Assembly: GCA_014904845.1 (NCBI GenBank)
Contig: MU119335.1
Coordinates: 84,271 to 148,270, forward strand
Origin: Acephala macrosclerotiorum
Taxonomy: Eukaryota; Ascomycota; Leotiomycetes; Helotiales; Mollisiaceae
Direction of reading: 5' to 3'
Length of the DNA: 64,000 nt
The translations under genes and the position numbers were made by a program. This document shows, in pieces, positions 31,145 through 42,288 of the stretch. How positions within the stretch are numbered: the first letter of the stretch is position 1; the number at the start of each line of letters is the position of its first letter. The notes under the pieces were generated by a model that did not search any database, was not told the origin of the DNA, and saw only the letters and a program-made list of their open reading frames with translations.

Positions 31145-32530
31145 GATCGCGGATCGTGGACGATGGGGATGGGGTATCGTATGCGCAAGTTGTGATGTCG
31201 TGCGAGCCTCGCTGTCGGGTTTGTAGTGGAAGGGACGAGGTTGTGGTGACGATAACGGAAGTCGCAGAGAAGAAGTCGCTTCCTTTGTCTGCACTCGTGG
31301 TTCTTCGACGCGTTCGGTCAATAAAGAGTGTCGTCGAAGCGGGAGGTTGAAAAGGATTCAGATTTGGAGGCGGCTCTTTGAAGATGGATTGCTTTCTCGG
31401 GTTGATGACTCAGGCATCGATATTATGACGCAAATAAGCCTCAGGCTTCCACAGCGTTCTCTAGAAATGCGACGGAACGAAGTACCAACAAGCCTGGAAT
31501 ATTTGTCAAGCTTGAAGACAAAATAGCGGTCAAGTATAAGAAGACTTTCACCCTTAGATTGTTTCTCTTGTAGTCGAAGCCGATGGGCACTTGAGCCTGT
31601 CACGTGCTAATATACTAGCGCCTTGGATCTCAGGCAGCAGTCTTCCTCGGCAGACATATTCTATTCTCAGAATTCTCCGAGACTCTCTCCTTCACAGACA
31701 GGATCTCAGAATACTTTACTGTCATATACAGTCTTCCGTCTCCGGACTAAAGCCGCGATCTGAGATGTCGACTTCATCCAAACCCTAATGCAAGCTGCCC
31801 GGGAACGCTACCAATGGACGAAATATATTGTAACTTAGACTGTCAGTAATGACCAATTATTGTCTATTTCACATTTTCCAAGATTCCACAGGAGAAGACG
31901 TAAAGTTACTCCTCACCTGTTGCCACAGCATATCTTGAAACAGCGGAATTTGCCCTCCTTTTTCCACAAGGCATCCATATCCTAGGCCTTAGAACTCGCA
32001 TAAGCCTCGCAGTCAGGACCGATCATCACCAGCCAGCGGCCAGCACGCCTCCACAGAGACTGAACTTTCGGAAGTCCGCCGCCATACATATCCCAAGACA
32101 TCGTCTTCTATGCGACACGCAGGAATCGCCAGATTCGTTGTCTCCCTCGCTGCATCGTGATTCTGGATATTTCTCCATCTGAATCCCACTTTCGACGTGG
32201 GACGATCGCCCCGTTGTGCAGTAACGTTGCATACCGCGCACTCCCAACGATTTAAGTTGACGATTCCTGCTTTTAAGGGGCAAACTGGGTGCACAAGAAC
32301 TTCCAGTGCATCGCACCAAGCTTTTGGTTTCGCCTTCGTTCGCGATCTTCGTGAGCTGAGTGGAGTGGCTACTGCCCGGCCTCCCGCTGTTCCTGCGCCT
32401 GAACCTTGTCTTATTCACGGCACTCATGCTGTGGACATTCACAGAAGCTACCCTAGCACATATATAATCTGCACTTCTCCTCAGTTGTTTATTTCTGTAC
32501 CAGACATTCGTTTCTACTTTCAGAATCAAT
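31145..32530. other. Divergent promoter region
   Basis: Between NAB2 (-) and the hexosaminidase (+). A TATATAA at about 32461 lies 70 bases before the hexosaminidase ATG. No gene is recognised. Confidence 0.55.
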
Positions 32531-34318
32531 ATGTACTCTCCTATTTACTTAATCTTTATTCTTGCATGTCAAGTCCTCGCGATTTGGCCTGCTCCCCAGT
32601 CCTTGAAGAATGGTACTTCAGTCTTGTGGATAGCTCGTGGTGTCCAAGTCACATACAATGGTGGAAATGTAGGATGGTCTCCTTCTTTTGATTCTGTAGA
32701 TACTGAACAGGTTATGGGTATACAGTCGTCGAGCTCTTACGCAGCTGGCAACAGCACCTTTTCTAGTAGTTCTATCGTTCAGGCAGCCATTTCTCGAAGC
32801 CTCAAAACTCTATTCGACCAAGGCTTGGTACCATGGAAGTTGGTGGGCCGCAACCAACTTTCTCAGTTCGAACCAGCAGCGAACAGCTCTCGGACAATGA
32901 TCTCGAGTCTTGCAATCACTCAGACCGAACCAGACACCATGAACACCTATAAACCCTTAGCGGGCGATGTCGATGAATCTTACAATCTTACAATCACTAC
33001 CGATGGAAAGGCAACGATCTCCGCAGTGTCGTCCACTGGAGTTATGCACGGATTGCAGACATTTATTCAGTTGTTCTACAAGCACTCGACTGGAGCTGGC
33101 ATGTACACCAACCTAGCTCCTGTCGAGATCATCGATGCACCAAAGTTTTCTCATCGAGGACTGAACATGGACGTTGCCCGAAACTGGTTCCCAATGGAGA
33201 ACATAATGAGAACTATCGACGCACTTGCGATGAACAAGTTCAACCGACTCCATCTTCACATGACTGACTCCCAGTCATGGCCTATGGACATCCCAGCCTT
33301 GCCAGATCTGTCAAAGAAAGGTGCATACCAGGCCGGCTTATCCTACACCCCTAACGACATCCAGTTGATCCAGACCTACGCTGTTGAGCGTGGTATCGAA
33401 GTCATCATCGAGTTCGACATGCCCGGCCATACCACCTCAATCGGTTACGCTTACCCCGACCTGATCACTGGATTCGACGCCAAACCATGGGACACCTACT
33501 GCGCCGAACCTCCTTGTGGCTCATTGAAGCTGAATGATTCAAGAGTCGATGACTTCCTACAAACTTTGTTCAGCGACGTCATCCCAAGAGTTCAGCCCTA
33601 CTCTGCTTACTTCCACACTGGAGGGGACGAAGTAAACAGTCAAGTTTACCTCCTCGATTCGACTGTCAAGTCCAACGAATCCTCAGTCATCGGCCCCCTC
33701 ATCCAAAAACTTGTCGACAGAAACCATATTCAGCTCCGAGCTGCGGGCCTCACCCCTATTGTTTGGGAAGAGATGCTCTTGGACTGGAACTTGACACTTG
33801 GCTCCGATGTCTTGGTCCAGTCTTGGCTCAGCGACGCCTCCGTCGCAGCTATCACTGCAAGAGGTCATAAAGCTTTGGCTGGGAACTACAATTTCTGGTA
33901 CCTAGATTGTGGAAAGGGTCAATGGCTAGACTTCGACAATGGGGCTTCATTTCAGCAGTTCTATCCCTTTGCTGACTATTGCTCTCCTACCAAGTCATGG
34001 CGTTTGGTCTACTCCTACGATCCTCTTGGAGGTGTACCAGCCAACCAGACGTATTTAGTGCAAGGAGGAGAAGTTCACATCTGGAGCGAACAAACTGATC
34101 CCGTCAATCTCGACGATATGGTTTGGCCACGAGCTTCTGCGGCAGGAGAGGTTCTCTGGAGCGGGCGACAAGACGCAAGTGGACAGAATAGATCTCAAAT
34201 CACTGCATCCCCACGATTGGCGGAGATGAGAGAACGAATGGTAAACACGGGAGTGAAGGTTGGACCAGTACAAATGATCTTCTGTACGCAGAATAACGCG
34301 ACTGAATGTTCGCTGTGA
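32531..34318 (+). CDS. Secreted beta-N-acetylhexosaminidase (GH20)
   Basis: Single exon, 595 residues. The signal peptide MYSPIYLIFILACQVLA is cleaved near residue 17. The N-terminal zincin-like domain of GH20 enzymes (to about residue 190, ISAVSSTGVMHGLQTFIQL) precedes the TIM barrel, which opens FSHRGLNMDVARNWFP and has FNRLHLHMTDSQSWP, IEFDMPGHTTS and the catalytic HTGGDEVN at residues 362-369, where D366 and E367 are the expected catalytic pair. W-rich substrate-binding blocks (VVWEEM-like IVWEEMLLDW, QGGEVHIWSEQTD) follow. There are many N-glycosylation sites. The enzyme releases terminal GlcNAc from chitin oligomers, used in wall turnover and nutrition. The length is usual for fungal secreted members. 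The promoter has a TATA box. Intact. Confidence 0.95.
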   Translation: MYSPIYLIFILACQVLAIWPAPQSLKNGTSVLWIARGVQVTYNGGNVGWSPSFDSVDTEQVMGIQSSSSYAAGNSTFSSSSIVQAAISRSLKTLFDQGLVPWKLVGRNQLSQFEPAANSSRTMISSLAITQTEPDTMNTYKPLAGDVDESYNLTITTDGKATISAVSSTGVMHGLQTFIQLFYKHSTGAGMYTNLAPVEIIDAPKFSHRGLNMDVARNWFPMENIMRTIDALAMNKFNRLHLHMTDSQSWPMDIPALPDLSKKGAYQAGLSYTPNDIQLIQTYAVERGIEVIIEFDMPGHTTSIGYAYPDLITGFDAKPWDTYCAEPPCGSLKLNDSRVDDFLQTLFSDVIPRVQPYSAYFHTGGDEVNSQVYLLDSTVKSNESSVIGPLIQKLVDRNHIQLRAAGLTPIVWEEMLLDWNLTLGSDVLVQSWLSDASVAAITARGHKALAGNYNFWYLDCGKGQWLDFDNGASFQQFYPFADYCSPTKSWRLVYSYDPLGGVPANQTYLVQGGEVHIWSEQTDPVNLDDMVWPRASAAGEVLWSGRQDASGQNRSQITASPRLAEMRERMVNTGVKVGPVQMIFCTQNNATECSL

Positions 34319-35073
34319 GAAAAGTTCTTGTGGTTTTTGTTGTTTGGATGGGGTTTAAAAGGGCAGCAGGCGTTGAGATACGTAGTAGGTACGGCATGGA
34401 GTGGCGTTTTGGTGTTTGAATGATTGGAGTACTCCACAACCTGGCTGGTAATCTTTGTGGCTACATAGTATCGGTTTCGGTCGGTGGCGTCGTACCTGGA
34501 ATAATAAAAAAGTATCACCAATATTCTTCTGTTCAGACGTTCCTTCCTCTTTTCTTTTATCCCCCCAGAATTATAGCCGGCCGGCATGCTTGTGCGTTAC
34601 CGGCCGGCCATCCCTTCGCATCACATTTTCATCGCCACCTCGTGCTCGTCCGCAGGGTGTCGATACTCGAGAGTCAACTCCATGTGTCTTGGCTTGGACA
34701 CCTTCGGCTTACCCCACACTCGCATCGGCTTCGCATCGCATGTGAAACCGACTCGACAAGGTGACTCTCTGACCTCTTACTGGCCCACTCGACCTCCTTT
34801 TCTGTTTCAGGCCACACTCCCGTCGCTTATTCTCAGATCATTCTGAGTTTGGCAAGGTCACCAGGGTTCCCTCTGGCCCCATTTACCCCGCTAATCGGGA
34901 GGCTTGACCTTGCACCTGAGAGCCGGGACTTACAAGGTGCGACGTGGTGGAATTTTAGTCCGAGCCGTGTTTATATATTCTTCTGGTATGTCTGTTCTTC
35001 GTCTGAACGAGCTCATGATGTTATGAGTGACGAGGACGAGGACGAGGACGAAGACGAGGATTGAACAGCAAAG
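34319..35073. other. Intergenic region and P450 leader
   Basis: Contains two 10-base GC palindromes (GCCGGCCGGC at 34576 and CCGGCCGGCC at 34600), a TATATA near 34972 and a GACGAG microsatellite at about 35031-35060 just before the P450 ATG. No gene is seen. Confidence 0.5.
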
Positions 35074-36959
35074 ATGATTGAAGAGATCTTCGAAAGAGTG
35101 TCACCCAAGACGTTGATCGTTGCTGTTATAGCGATCTTGTCGTTGCTGAAGGTTTCACAATGGATTAATACAGAGAGGAAGATTCGCGCGTTGGGTGGTC
35201 ATGCGTACCGGGTCAAGACTTGGATTCCTGGAGGTTTCGACCCCTCTCTTCTTTCCTCTCCCTACCTTTCTGTCCTCCAAGAACTCGTCTCTGACAAAAT
35301 CCTAGACGTCGACTTCATCATCCGCGCAATCCGCGGTACAGTCTCGCACAAAAACCTCGAGACCTGGACAAACTGGTTCACTCTCCCCACCGGAACCCTC
35401 AACTACACTGTCGAAGCCGTCCCCGCTGGCCGTCGCGTCCTTTTCACCGCCGACCCTGAAAACATCAAAGCCATTCTCGCAACCCAATTCACCGATTACG
35501 GCAAAGGAGAACCTTTCCATCGAGAATGGAAAGACTTCTTAGGAGACTCGATTTTCGTCACGGATTTGGAGCAATGGCATAACTCGAGACAGTTGATTAG
35601 GCCGCAGTTTATTAAGGATCGGGTGTCTGATCTTGAGGTCTTTGAGAGGCATGTACAGGTCTTGATGAGGAAGATTGATGGGGCGAGTTGGGGCGGGAAT
35701 GAGAAGGTTAGGGGGATGGGGAAGGAGTTTGATATCTGTGATTTGTTTTTTAGGTATACTTTGGATGCTGCGACAGATTTCTTGCTGGGGAGGAGTGTGG
35801 GGAGTTTGGAGGTGCCGGAGCAGGAGTTTGCGAGTGCGTTTGGGGAGGTGCAGAGGGTGCAGAATTTGATTGCTAGGGCGGGGTATGTGTGCCTTTCTCT
35901 CCCATCCCCCCCTGTTCTCTCTCTTGAAATGGAGTGAAGTTGATGTTCAAACAGGCCGTTCCACCCCCTCGTCCCCCGCCGCTCCTTCTTCCGCGGCATC
36001 AAAATAATCGATGACTTCGTACACCCTTTCATCGAGCAAACCCTCCGTCTCTCCCCCGAAGAATTAGCCACGAAAACCAAATCAGAAGAAGGCTATACCT
36101 TCCTCCACGCTTTGGCTGGCTTCACACGTGATCGTAAAGTCCTTCGAGATCAGCTTGTTGCGATCTTGTTGGCGGGCAGGGATACGACGGCCAGTACGTT
36201 GAGTTGGACATTTTATGAGTTGGCAAGGCATCCGGAGGTGATGAGGAAGTTGAGAGCGGAGATTGAGGAGACGGTTGGGTGGGAGAGGGCGCCTACTTAT
36301 GAGGATTTGAAGAGTATGAAGTATTTGCAGGTCAGTATACCTTCCCCTTCCCTTTCTCGCCTCACACAACTTTCTATCCATTTTCTGGGTGGTGATGAAA
36401 GTGAAGTTGACAAGAAAATGAATAGAACGCAATGAACGAAACCCTCCGCCTCTACCCCGTCGTCCCCTTCAACGTCCGCCTCGCCCTAAAAGACACCACC
36501 CTCCCCCACGGCGGTGGCCCAGACGGTCTCTCCCAAATCGGGATCCTAAAAGACACACCAATCGGCTACTCCACCCTCCAAATGCAACGTCGACCAGATC
36601 TCACTCCACCAATACCCAACCCCACCTACTCACCCACTTCAACTCCAACTCCTCAAAACCCCAACCAATCCAAAGAATATCTCTCAGTCGAGGATTTCAG
36701 TCCCGAACGCTGGCAAACCTGGCAACCTAAACCATGGATATACATCCCATTCAACGGTGGTCCGAGAATTTGTATAGGACAGCAGTTTGCACTGACGGAG
36801 ATGGGGTATACGATTGTAAGGTTGTTGCAGAGGTATGAGAGGATTGAGAATTTTATGGGGGTCGTGGATGGGGGACGCCCGACGTTGAAGGCGGAGATTG
36901 TGCTGCAGCCGGGGGATGGGGTTAGGATTGGGCTTTGGAGAAGGGGTGAGAAGGTGTAG
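35074..36959 (+). CDS. Cytochrome P450, CYP52-like (alkane/fatty acid hydroxylase type)
   Basis: Three exons, 35074-35882, 35955-36330 and 36426-36959, 572 residues in frame. The N-terminal membrane anchor is at residues 9-27 (SPKTLIVAVIAILSLLKV). The I-helix reads LLAGRDTTASTLSW (about residue 340) and the K-helix NETLRLYP starts in exon 3. The CYP52-like block KDTPIGYSTLQMQRRPDL precedes the FSPERW segment and the heme loop FNGGPRICIGQQFALTE (about 503-519, with the heme cysteine near 510). CYP52 enzymes hydroxylate the terminal carbon of n-alkanes and fatty acids in the ER with a P450 reductase. A Pro/Thr/Asn-rich insert of about 25 residues before the SPERW block differs from the yeast members. 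Substrate is inferred only from the subfamily resemblance. Confidence 0.92.
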
Positions 36960-37186
36960 GTTACGAGAGATGGGAAGAAGGGTTTGGGCGTTTGGGAAGG
37001 AGTGAATGAGATATCAATTTCATGGGAACACTTGAATAGTCAAGCGATGGATTATACGCAGAGTCATTCACCCACCTCAACGTTGCCATCTGTCAAAGTC
37101 TTGATTAGCGACTCAAGAGAAAGGTTACAAGCGCTAATCTCGTGATTCACTTGTGAGAAAGTTGGCACCCTTCTTTTCCCGTCGAG
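36960..37186. other. 3' region of the P450 and upstream region of the module array
   Basis: No gene is seen. The first module's TATA box begins at 37187. The CTATTTATA motif that precedes later modules is missing here, consistent with an array edge. Confidence 0.5.
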
Positions 37187-37762
37187 TATAAAAGGGACCC
37201 TCACCCTGGACCTGCGAACACAGTATCGACACGATTCCGGTACAATCTGTGGATGGAGAGGCCTGTGACATTAGTGTACCTTTCTCTATCTGCCCGTTCT
37301 TCGTCCCCCAAGTTCCGATCGTGTGCGATCCACTTTTGAAATTTGCCTACTTCTTCCTTCATATCTCGGCATATTCTTAATTTTATTGACTTCACGTCTT
37401 GCTTGACAGTGGAAATGTGGATGATAGCAACATACTTCCTTCCTGACCAGTTCTGCTGCTCTCCCTTTTTGGTCATTTTTACTCCACGAGGCTATGGCCT
37501 CTCATTCATTCAAAGCTCTGTGCCGAGCATCGGGCATCGAATCCTCATTTCGACTCCCTCCTAATAGTTGCTACCTAGGTACCAGTACGCATTACCGATC
37601 TTGGTTCTTGCTTGCCATACCTTGCTCTCCCATCTTTTAGTTCTCTATTTATACCCCGTTTTTAGACTTTCAATTTCTCAACTCGAGCTGAACGATCAAG
37701 GCGAGTCGTGTTTTCAAGGGTTGAAGCACGTCGTTTCACTTCACATTCGCCCTCAGGCTGGG
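37187..37762 (+). other. Module A of the TATA array
   Basis: TATAAAAG at 37187, core TTGACAGT at 37404 (frame reading SCLTVEM), CTATTTATA at 37645-37653. No full-length open frame from the promoter to the core. Confidence 0.5.
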
Positions 37763-38333
37763 TATAAAAGCAGGACTAGTCTCGAGAATGCGACCCTCAT
37801 TCAAAGTACACGACACCTCCAACACCTCAGGCCTACATTATAGCACCGTCAACTGCACGAGGGTATGCTCCCCTTTCAGCTTTGATTTCTTAGTTTGCTC
37901 AATTCGCCCAGTTGGGCTTCATATTAAGCAAATGATGCTTGCCCTTAGTCCCTTCTTGAGAGCTTATATTTTCTTTTATTCGAGCACATTAGACTTGACA
38001 GTAAAGTCAAATATGACAGGAAAAGTCCTCTCTTTCGGTCTCGAATTAATTTTAATAGTCGGTGCCAATTTTACCCCTCACGCCCAAACGTCCGCGTTTT
38101 CGGGCTTGCTCTTCCTCTCCATCGAAGCCCGAATACGGAGAGAAACGCATGCTCCTTCTTCGTCGCCTGATGCTTTCAAGGACATGAGTGAGATTCTTGA
38201 TGAGGAGAGTAGCTGAAGCTCGTCTATTTATACGTTCATCTTCCTGTTGCTCTTTTAGAATTCAACAATTTGCGTCTCGTGAGCAGCTGGCTGAATTAGC
38301 TCTAGCTCGAAGATTTTGAGTATCTCTCTAGGG
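37763..38333 (+). other. Module B of the TATA array, with a 142-codon frame
   Basis: TATAAAAG at 37763. An ATG at 37788 opens 142 codons to a TGA at 38214-38216, passing the core (STLDLTVKSNMTGKV) and ending in an acidic SEILDEESS. CTATTTATA follows 8 bases after the stop, at 38224. This is the best coding candidate of the array, although the ATG is very close to the TATA box and a possible intron (GTATGC at 37863) could change the product. There is a hydrophobic stretch but no clear signal peptide. Confidence 0.4.
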
Positions 38334-38792
38334 TATAAAGGGACGGCTCGTCGTGGGGAGGCAATCCTCGTATAGCGCATGTTCATGGATGAGAATGACA
38401 ACTTTGTGCTCCGTACACCCACCTTCCTGTGTATGCTATGCTCGTTCCTTAGTATATCTAACTATCTTTTGGAATTGGGGTCTGTTCTGGGCGCCTTTCT
38501 CAAAATCCTAGTCTGCCTTTCATTTGAACAAATTAGGCTTGACAACAATGTATCTCTTCGGGTCTCGAACCAAGCTGAGCAGTGAGAGATCTTTTCACTA
38601 TTCACTTCACACGGCCGTCCACTACCTCGGGCTTGCTCGCGCCAAAGTACAATGGGAGATTTGAAGTTGTTGATCGACTAGTGTTCAGATAGCAATTCCA
38701 CTATTTGCAACCTCGATTGTCCCCTGGATTCCGACACGCTGTGAGTCGAACCTGCTGCATACAGATTTAAGTCTTTGAACTTCTCTTTCGGG
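38334..38792 (+). other. Module C of the TATA array
   Basis: TATAAAGG at 38334, core TTGACAAC at 38539 in frame HLNKLGLTTMY, matching module D (HLRRLDLTTKY). The 3' motif is degenerate (CTATTTGCA at 38701). It is the shortest unit, 459 bases. Confidence 0.5.
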
Positions 38793-38794
38793 TA

Positions 38795-38845
38795 AGTCAA
38801 ACCCCCTAGAAGTGGGCCCCCCCTTGTTCTAGGCCACCTCGCTTA
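38795..38845 (+). repeat. Fot1-like left terminal inverted repeat
   Basis: 51 bases, with a run of seven C in the middle. It matches the right end with a few mismatches. Confidence 0.9.
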
Positions 38846-38942
38846 GCACACCGCCACTACTTCACTACTCACTTTAATCTCGAATATTTTTATTATTCCT
38901 TAATAAAACTCTTTCAAATTTTGCAAGTCATTAGAGTCGATC

Positions 38943-40541
38943 ATGAAGTCCTCATATACGGAAATTGATGTTCAGTATGCACTTAAAGACGTGGCAAATG
39001 GGAAGTCCTTGCGAAAATCCTCTCTCGACTGGGGTGTACCGAGGGGCACTCTTCAGTATAGAGTACTCGGCATTCTTTCTAAGAAAGAAGCCTATACGCA
39101 TCTATAGAGGCTTACCCCGATCCAGGAGCAACGTCTTACAGACTGAGTACTAGTTCAGAAAAGTCTAGAGCTCAACTCTACACATGCACAGATCAAAGCT
39201 TTTGCTGGCCGTATTTTGGCCTCTCGACGCGATGCTGCACTACTCGGAAAACGTTGGATGGCTGGATTTCTTCGCCGGAATCCTGTTCTTAAAACCAAAA
39301 AGCAATTCAGAATCGATTCTGTGCGTGTCAATAGTGCTACATCTGATATTATTAAGGCTTGATTTCAAAAATTGGAGATACCGGCGATCAAAGCAATCAA
39401 AGTTGAAAACCGATGGAATATGGACGAAGTAGAGATCATAGAAGGCCAAAAAGAGAATGGATTAGTAGTTGAAAGTGCTGAGAAACGTTTCATTCAAAAG
39501 AAACAATCAGGTTCTAAGGCTTGGACCTCATTTATTGAGTGCATCTCTTCGAGCGGTCGAGCCATTTTTCCGATCGTTATGTTCAAGGGAAAATCAGTCT
39601 AACAACAATAGTTTTCTATGAGATTGAGAGAGTATAAGAGCTGGAAGTTTACTGCAATCGATAATGGATAGACATCTGACGATACTGCTTTAGAGTAGTT
39701 GTAAACCGTCTTTATATCTCAGATAGCACTACGTGACTTAAAAGAGCCTCGTCTACTCATATTAGATGGCCATGGGAGCCATGAGACAACAGAATTCATG
39801 TGAGAGTGCTTTTCGAATAATATTTACTTGTTATTTTTACTATCGTACACTTTATATGTGCTTTAACTTTTGAATTTGTCTATTTTTTCTTTCTTTAAAT
39901 CCGCTTACTGAAGGCGGTTAGGTTCGCTGTCTCTCATTAACGACTCGACGCCTATGGGGAAGCAAAACTTCTTGAAATGTTATAAGCAGGCTCGAGTGAA
40001 TGCTTTAACAGAAGGAAACTGTAAGGCGGGTTGGAAAGTCTCAGGGTTATGGCCATTGAACATTTCGAAGTCTCTTATGAATCGATTATTGCTTGAGAAT
40101 AGTAATAAAGCGGCCGAGGAACTTTTACAATCGTCAGAAAAGGATATAGTATTTGAATGGATTCAGGATTTATTATTTGGAGTTTGGAAAACTTCTCAAA
40201 AAAGTGAAGATGTTCGAGAACAATCGAGGCAAATCACGAGACTTGAGCAGATCGATACAGCAATTGCTAGAGTGCTTTTTAGGAAAATAGTTAAAGGCTT
40301 AGACGATAAGGACTTTGTTATTGCTAAGCAAGAGCGCAAGATCCAAGCATTGGAAGCTAGAGTAGTCCAACTTGAGCCTAGAAAACGGCGGAAAGTAAGG
40401 ACTAGTCCAAATTCCAAGTTCGCTGATATCGAGAAGATCTACAAGGCACAGATGGAAGCTAAGGACCGCCAAAATGTACCATTAGATTCCGATGATTTCC
40501 CTAGTATAGTCTCTACTTTATCTCATATATCTATTAATTGA
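38943..40541 (+). pseudogene. Fot1-like transposase, in frame but with about eleven nonsense codons
   Basis: One frame of 533 codons from ATG 38943 to 40541 contains no frameshift that I can see. Recognisable parts in order: a psq-type helix-turn-helix near the start (SLRKSSLDWGVPRGTLQYRV), a CENP-B-type region (THAQIKAFAGRILASRRDAA), the DDE core (VENRWNMDE, LLILDGHGSHETTEFM) and a charged C-terminal coiled coil (EQIDTAIARVLFRKIVKG). About eleven in-frame stops interrupt it. Where the family has a fixed residue the stop stands at a Trp or Gln codon, for example TGA at about 39360 before FQKLEIPAIK. This is the mark of C-to-T and G-to-A mutation. The protein cannot be made. Confidence 0.9.
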
Positions 40542-40580
40542 TTAAAAAGTTATTCGCGGTCGAATTGGGTTGGTAGGAAT

Positions 40581-40631
40581 TAAGCGAGGTGGCCCAGAAC
40601 AGGGGGGGGCCCACTTCTAGGGGGTTTGACT
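40581..40631 (-). repeat. Fot1-like right terminal inverted repeat
   Basis: Inverted complement of the left end, with an eight-base G run where the left has seven C. Confidence 0.9.
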
Positions 40632-41184
40632 TATAAAGGGGCGGTGGTCCCAAAAGAGACATCACTCAGATTTCAATAGATGGCTCCAAGGGTTTCCATG
40701 TATGTAGGCTCCTATTACTACCTTCTGTCTTCTCATCTCACACTCATTTCTCCATGCGCTAAGTTTCTTGAAAGTTTAGACATGCTTCCTAGGTCACTTG
40801 CCTCTTTGAGGGCTCGATTTACATTTCATTTGCGTCGATTGGACTTGACAACAAAGTATGAAATGACAACAAGATCGCTAGTTTTATCTTTAATCAATAA
40901 ATCCCACTTATTAATAAGAACTAACTTTTTGGTACTTGACTTTGAAGTTCAAACGTCCATCCCTTTGAGCTCGTCTGTGCCAAGTTAAGTATTGCTAGAA
41001 GTCTAGAACTCTCCATCCTTCTTCGTCCGTCGGCACAGCCTCGACGATGCTCGTTGTCCTGATGGTTCCGACTATCGCGAGTCTACTATTTATACCCTGC
41101 TTATATATGCCTCTATTCCCTTCCCAAATAGAATAAGATTCTCGGAGATGCAGCGTCTGCACGTCTCATTATGTTTTTGTCGAG
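40632..41184 (+). other. Module D of the TATA array, TATA box split by the transposon
   Basis: Removing the transposon restores GGGTATAAAGGGG. An ATG at 40680, 48 bases after the TATA position, opens 102 codons to 40988, with the core RRLDLTTKYEMTTRSL at 40845 and LLIRTNFLVLDFEVQTS later, faintly like module B (VGANFTPHAQTS). CTATTTATA is at 41086. The insertion should have removed its promoter. Confidence 0.45.
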
Positions 41185-41728
41185 TATAAATCGTTCGTTT
41201 GCGTACCCGATGGCTACGCTCATCCACAAAACTGTTTAACACACAGCCCATGCATGACTTTAGATGCTCGTCGCCGTTTGTCTTTGAGTGTTGAGTTGCA
41301 TGTTTATATTTCTATTAGCTCACTTTCAGCTCTCTGTTTTAGCAGGTCTTGCTTTGATACCACGTCCTCAAAAGGTCAGGGTTGCTTCTCGTCTAAACAA
41401 ATTAAGATTTAATTTGAAAATGACAGTAAAATCACTATTATCTACACCAAAATATATTCTTACAGGTAAGTTCTCAGGAAGCATAAAGTTTAGTGTCTCC
41501 TCTTCTTCCTCGCGAGCAAAGCGATGCCAAACACTGGGGATTGCAGGCTACGCGACCACCCCTCTCCCAATCGTCTTGTCCTTCGGCCCAATTAACATTT
41601 GCCATTATCTCCGATTACCAAAGGCCGACTATTTATATACAGCTCTTGACCCTCTATGCTTTGCGAGCAGCGAGCGTTGTGACGGAGCTGAACCTGCCAA
41701 GGCACGCCGATCTCTCTTTTGAGCGAGG
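41185..41728 (+). other. Module E of the TATA array
   Basis: TATAAATC at 41185, core ATGACAGTAAAA at 41420 in frame SRLNKLRFNLKMTVKSL, CTATTTATA at 41629. A good splice donor (GTAAGT) lies at 41466, so an exon may end there. A hydrophobic start (MFIFLLAHFQLSVLAGLALI) precedes the core and looks like a signal peptide. Confidence 0.45.
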
Positions 41729-42288
41729 TATAATAGGAAGCCTCATGTCAAGGAGGCATCTTCAGAGAACTTACCCGAATTCCATATCGGCTTCGTCGAA
41801 ATGTTCGGTTACGTGAGTATATATCCCTCTACGTATCCCATTTGCTTGCAATACCTCGGGCTGACCGCGAAACGTTTTGCGTTCTTTAGAAGTATTTATT
41901 TGCTTCTAAGTTCTAACTTCCTTTCTTTTGAAATGCTCAATATCTTTCCTGTTACGTATATTTATTTGGCAAGAGAGTCTGAAATAACGGTAGTGTTTCA
42001 ATCTCCTCGACTCCTCCCTAGGATCAATCTGAATGATAGGGCGTATCTGGCGTCTTCCTGGACTCCTCCCTTGCTGGCTCCTTCTCCCCTCGATCTTATC
42101 CGAGAATTTTGGTAGTTGAAATCCCCATAGGCCGTAGACGAGGATTGCGTGCCAAGTGCGCTGTAGTCGACAACTTCGTTGAGTGATGTCTTTTTATACT
42201 AGTGCTCTACCCCTTTGGCTCTGATCCTAATCGAGGTGAAACTGCCAGGCTGTGATCGAGACACTTGACTCTCTCTCCCTTTCCCTCG
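41729..42288 (+). other. Module F of the TATA array
   Basis: TATAATAG at 41729, degenerate core at 41979 (frame ESEITVVFQS), CTTTTTATA at 42190. A frame from ATG 41801 to 42115 encodes 104 residues with hydrophobic segments. Confidence 0.4.

Larger units (their letters stand above)
38795..40631 (+). mobile_element. Fot1/pogo-like DNA transposon, RIP-mutated, 1837 bp
   Basis: Inverted ends of about 51 bases, 38795-38845 and 40581-40631, both reading AGTCAAACCCCCTAGAAGTG inward, are flanked by a TA duplication (38793-38794 and 40632-40633). Length, TA target and coding content match the Fot1 group of pogo-like elements. The element lies inside the TATA box of module D. Few differences between the two ends suggest a fairly recent insertion. 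Confidence 0.93.
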
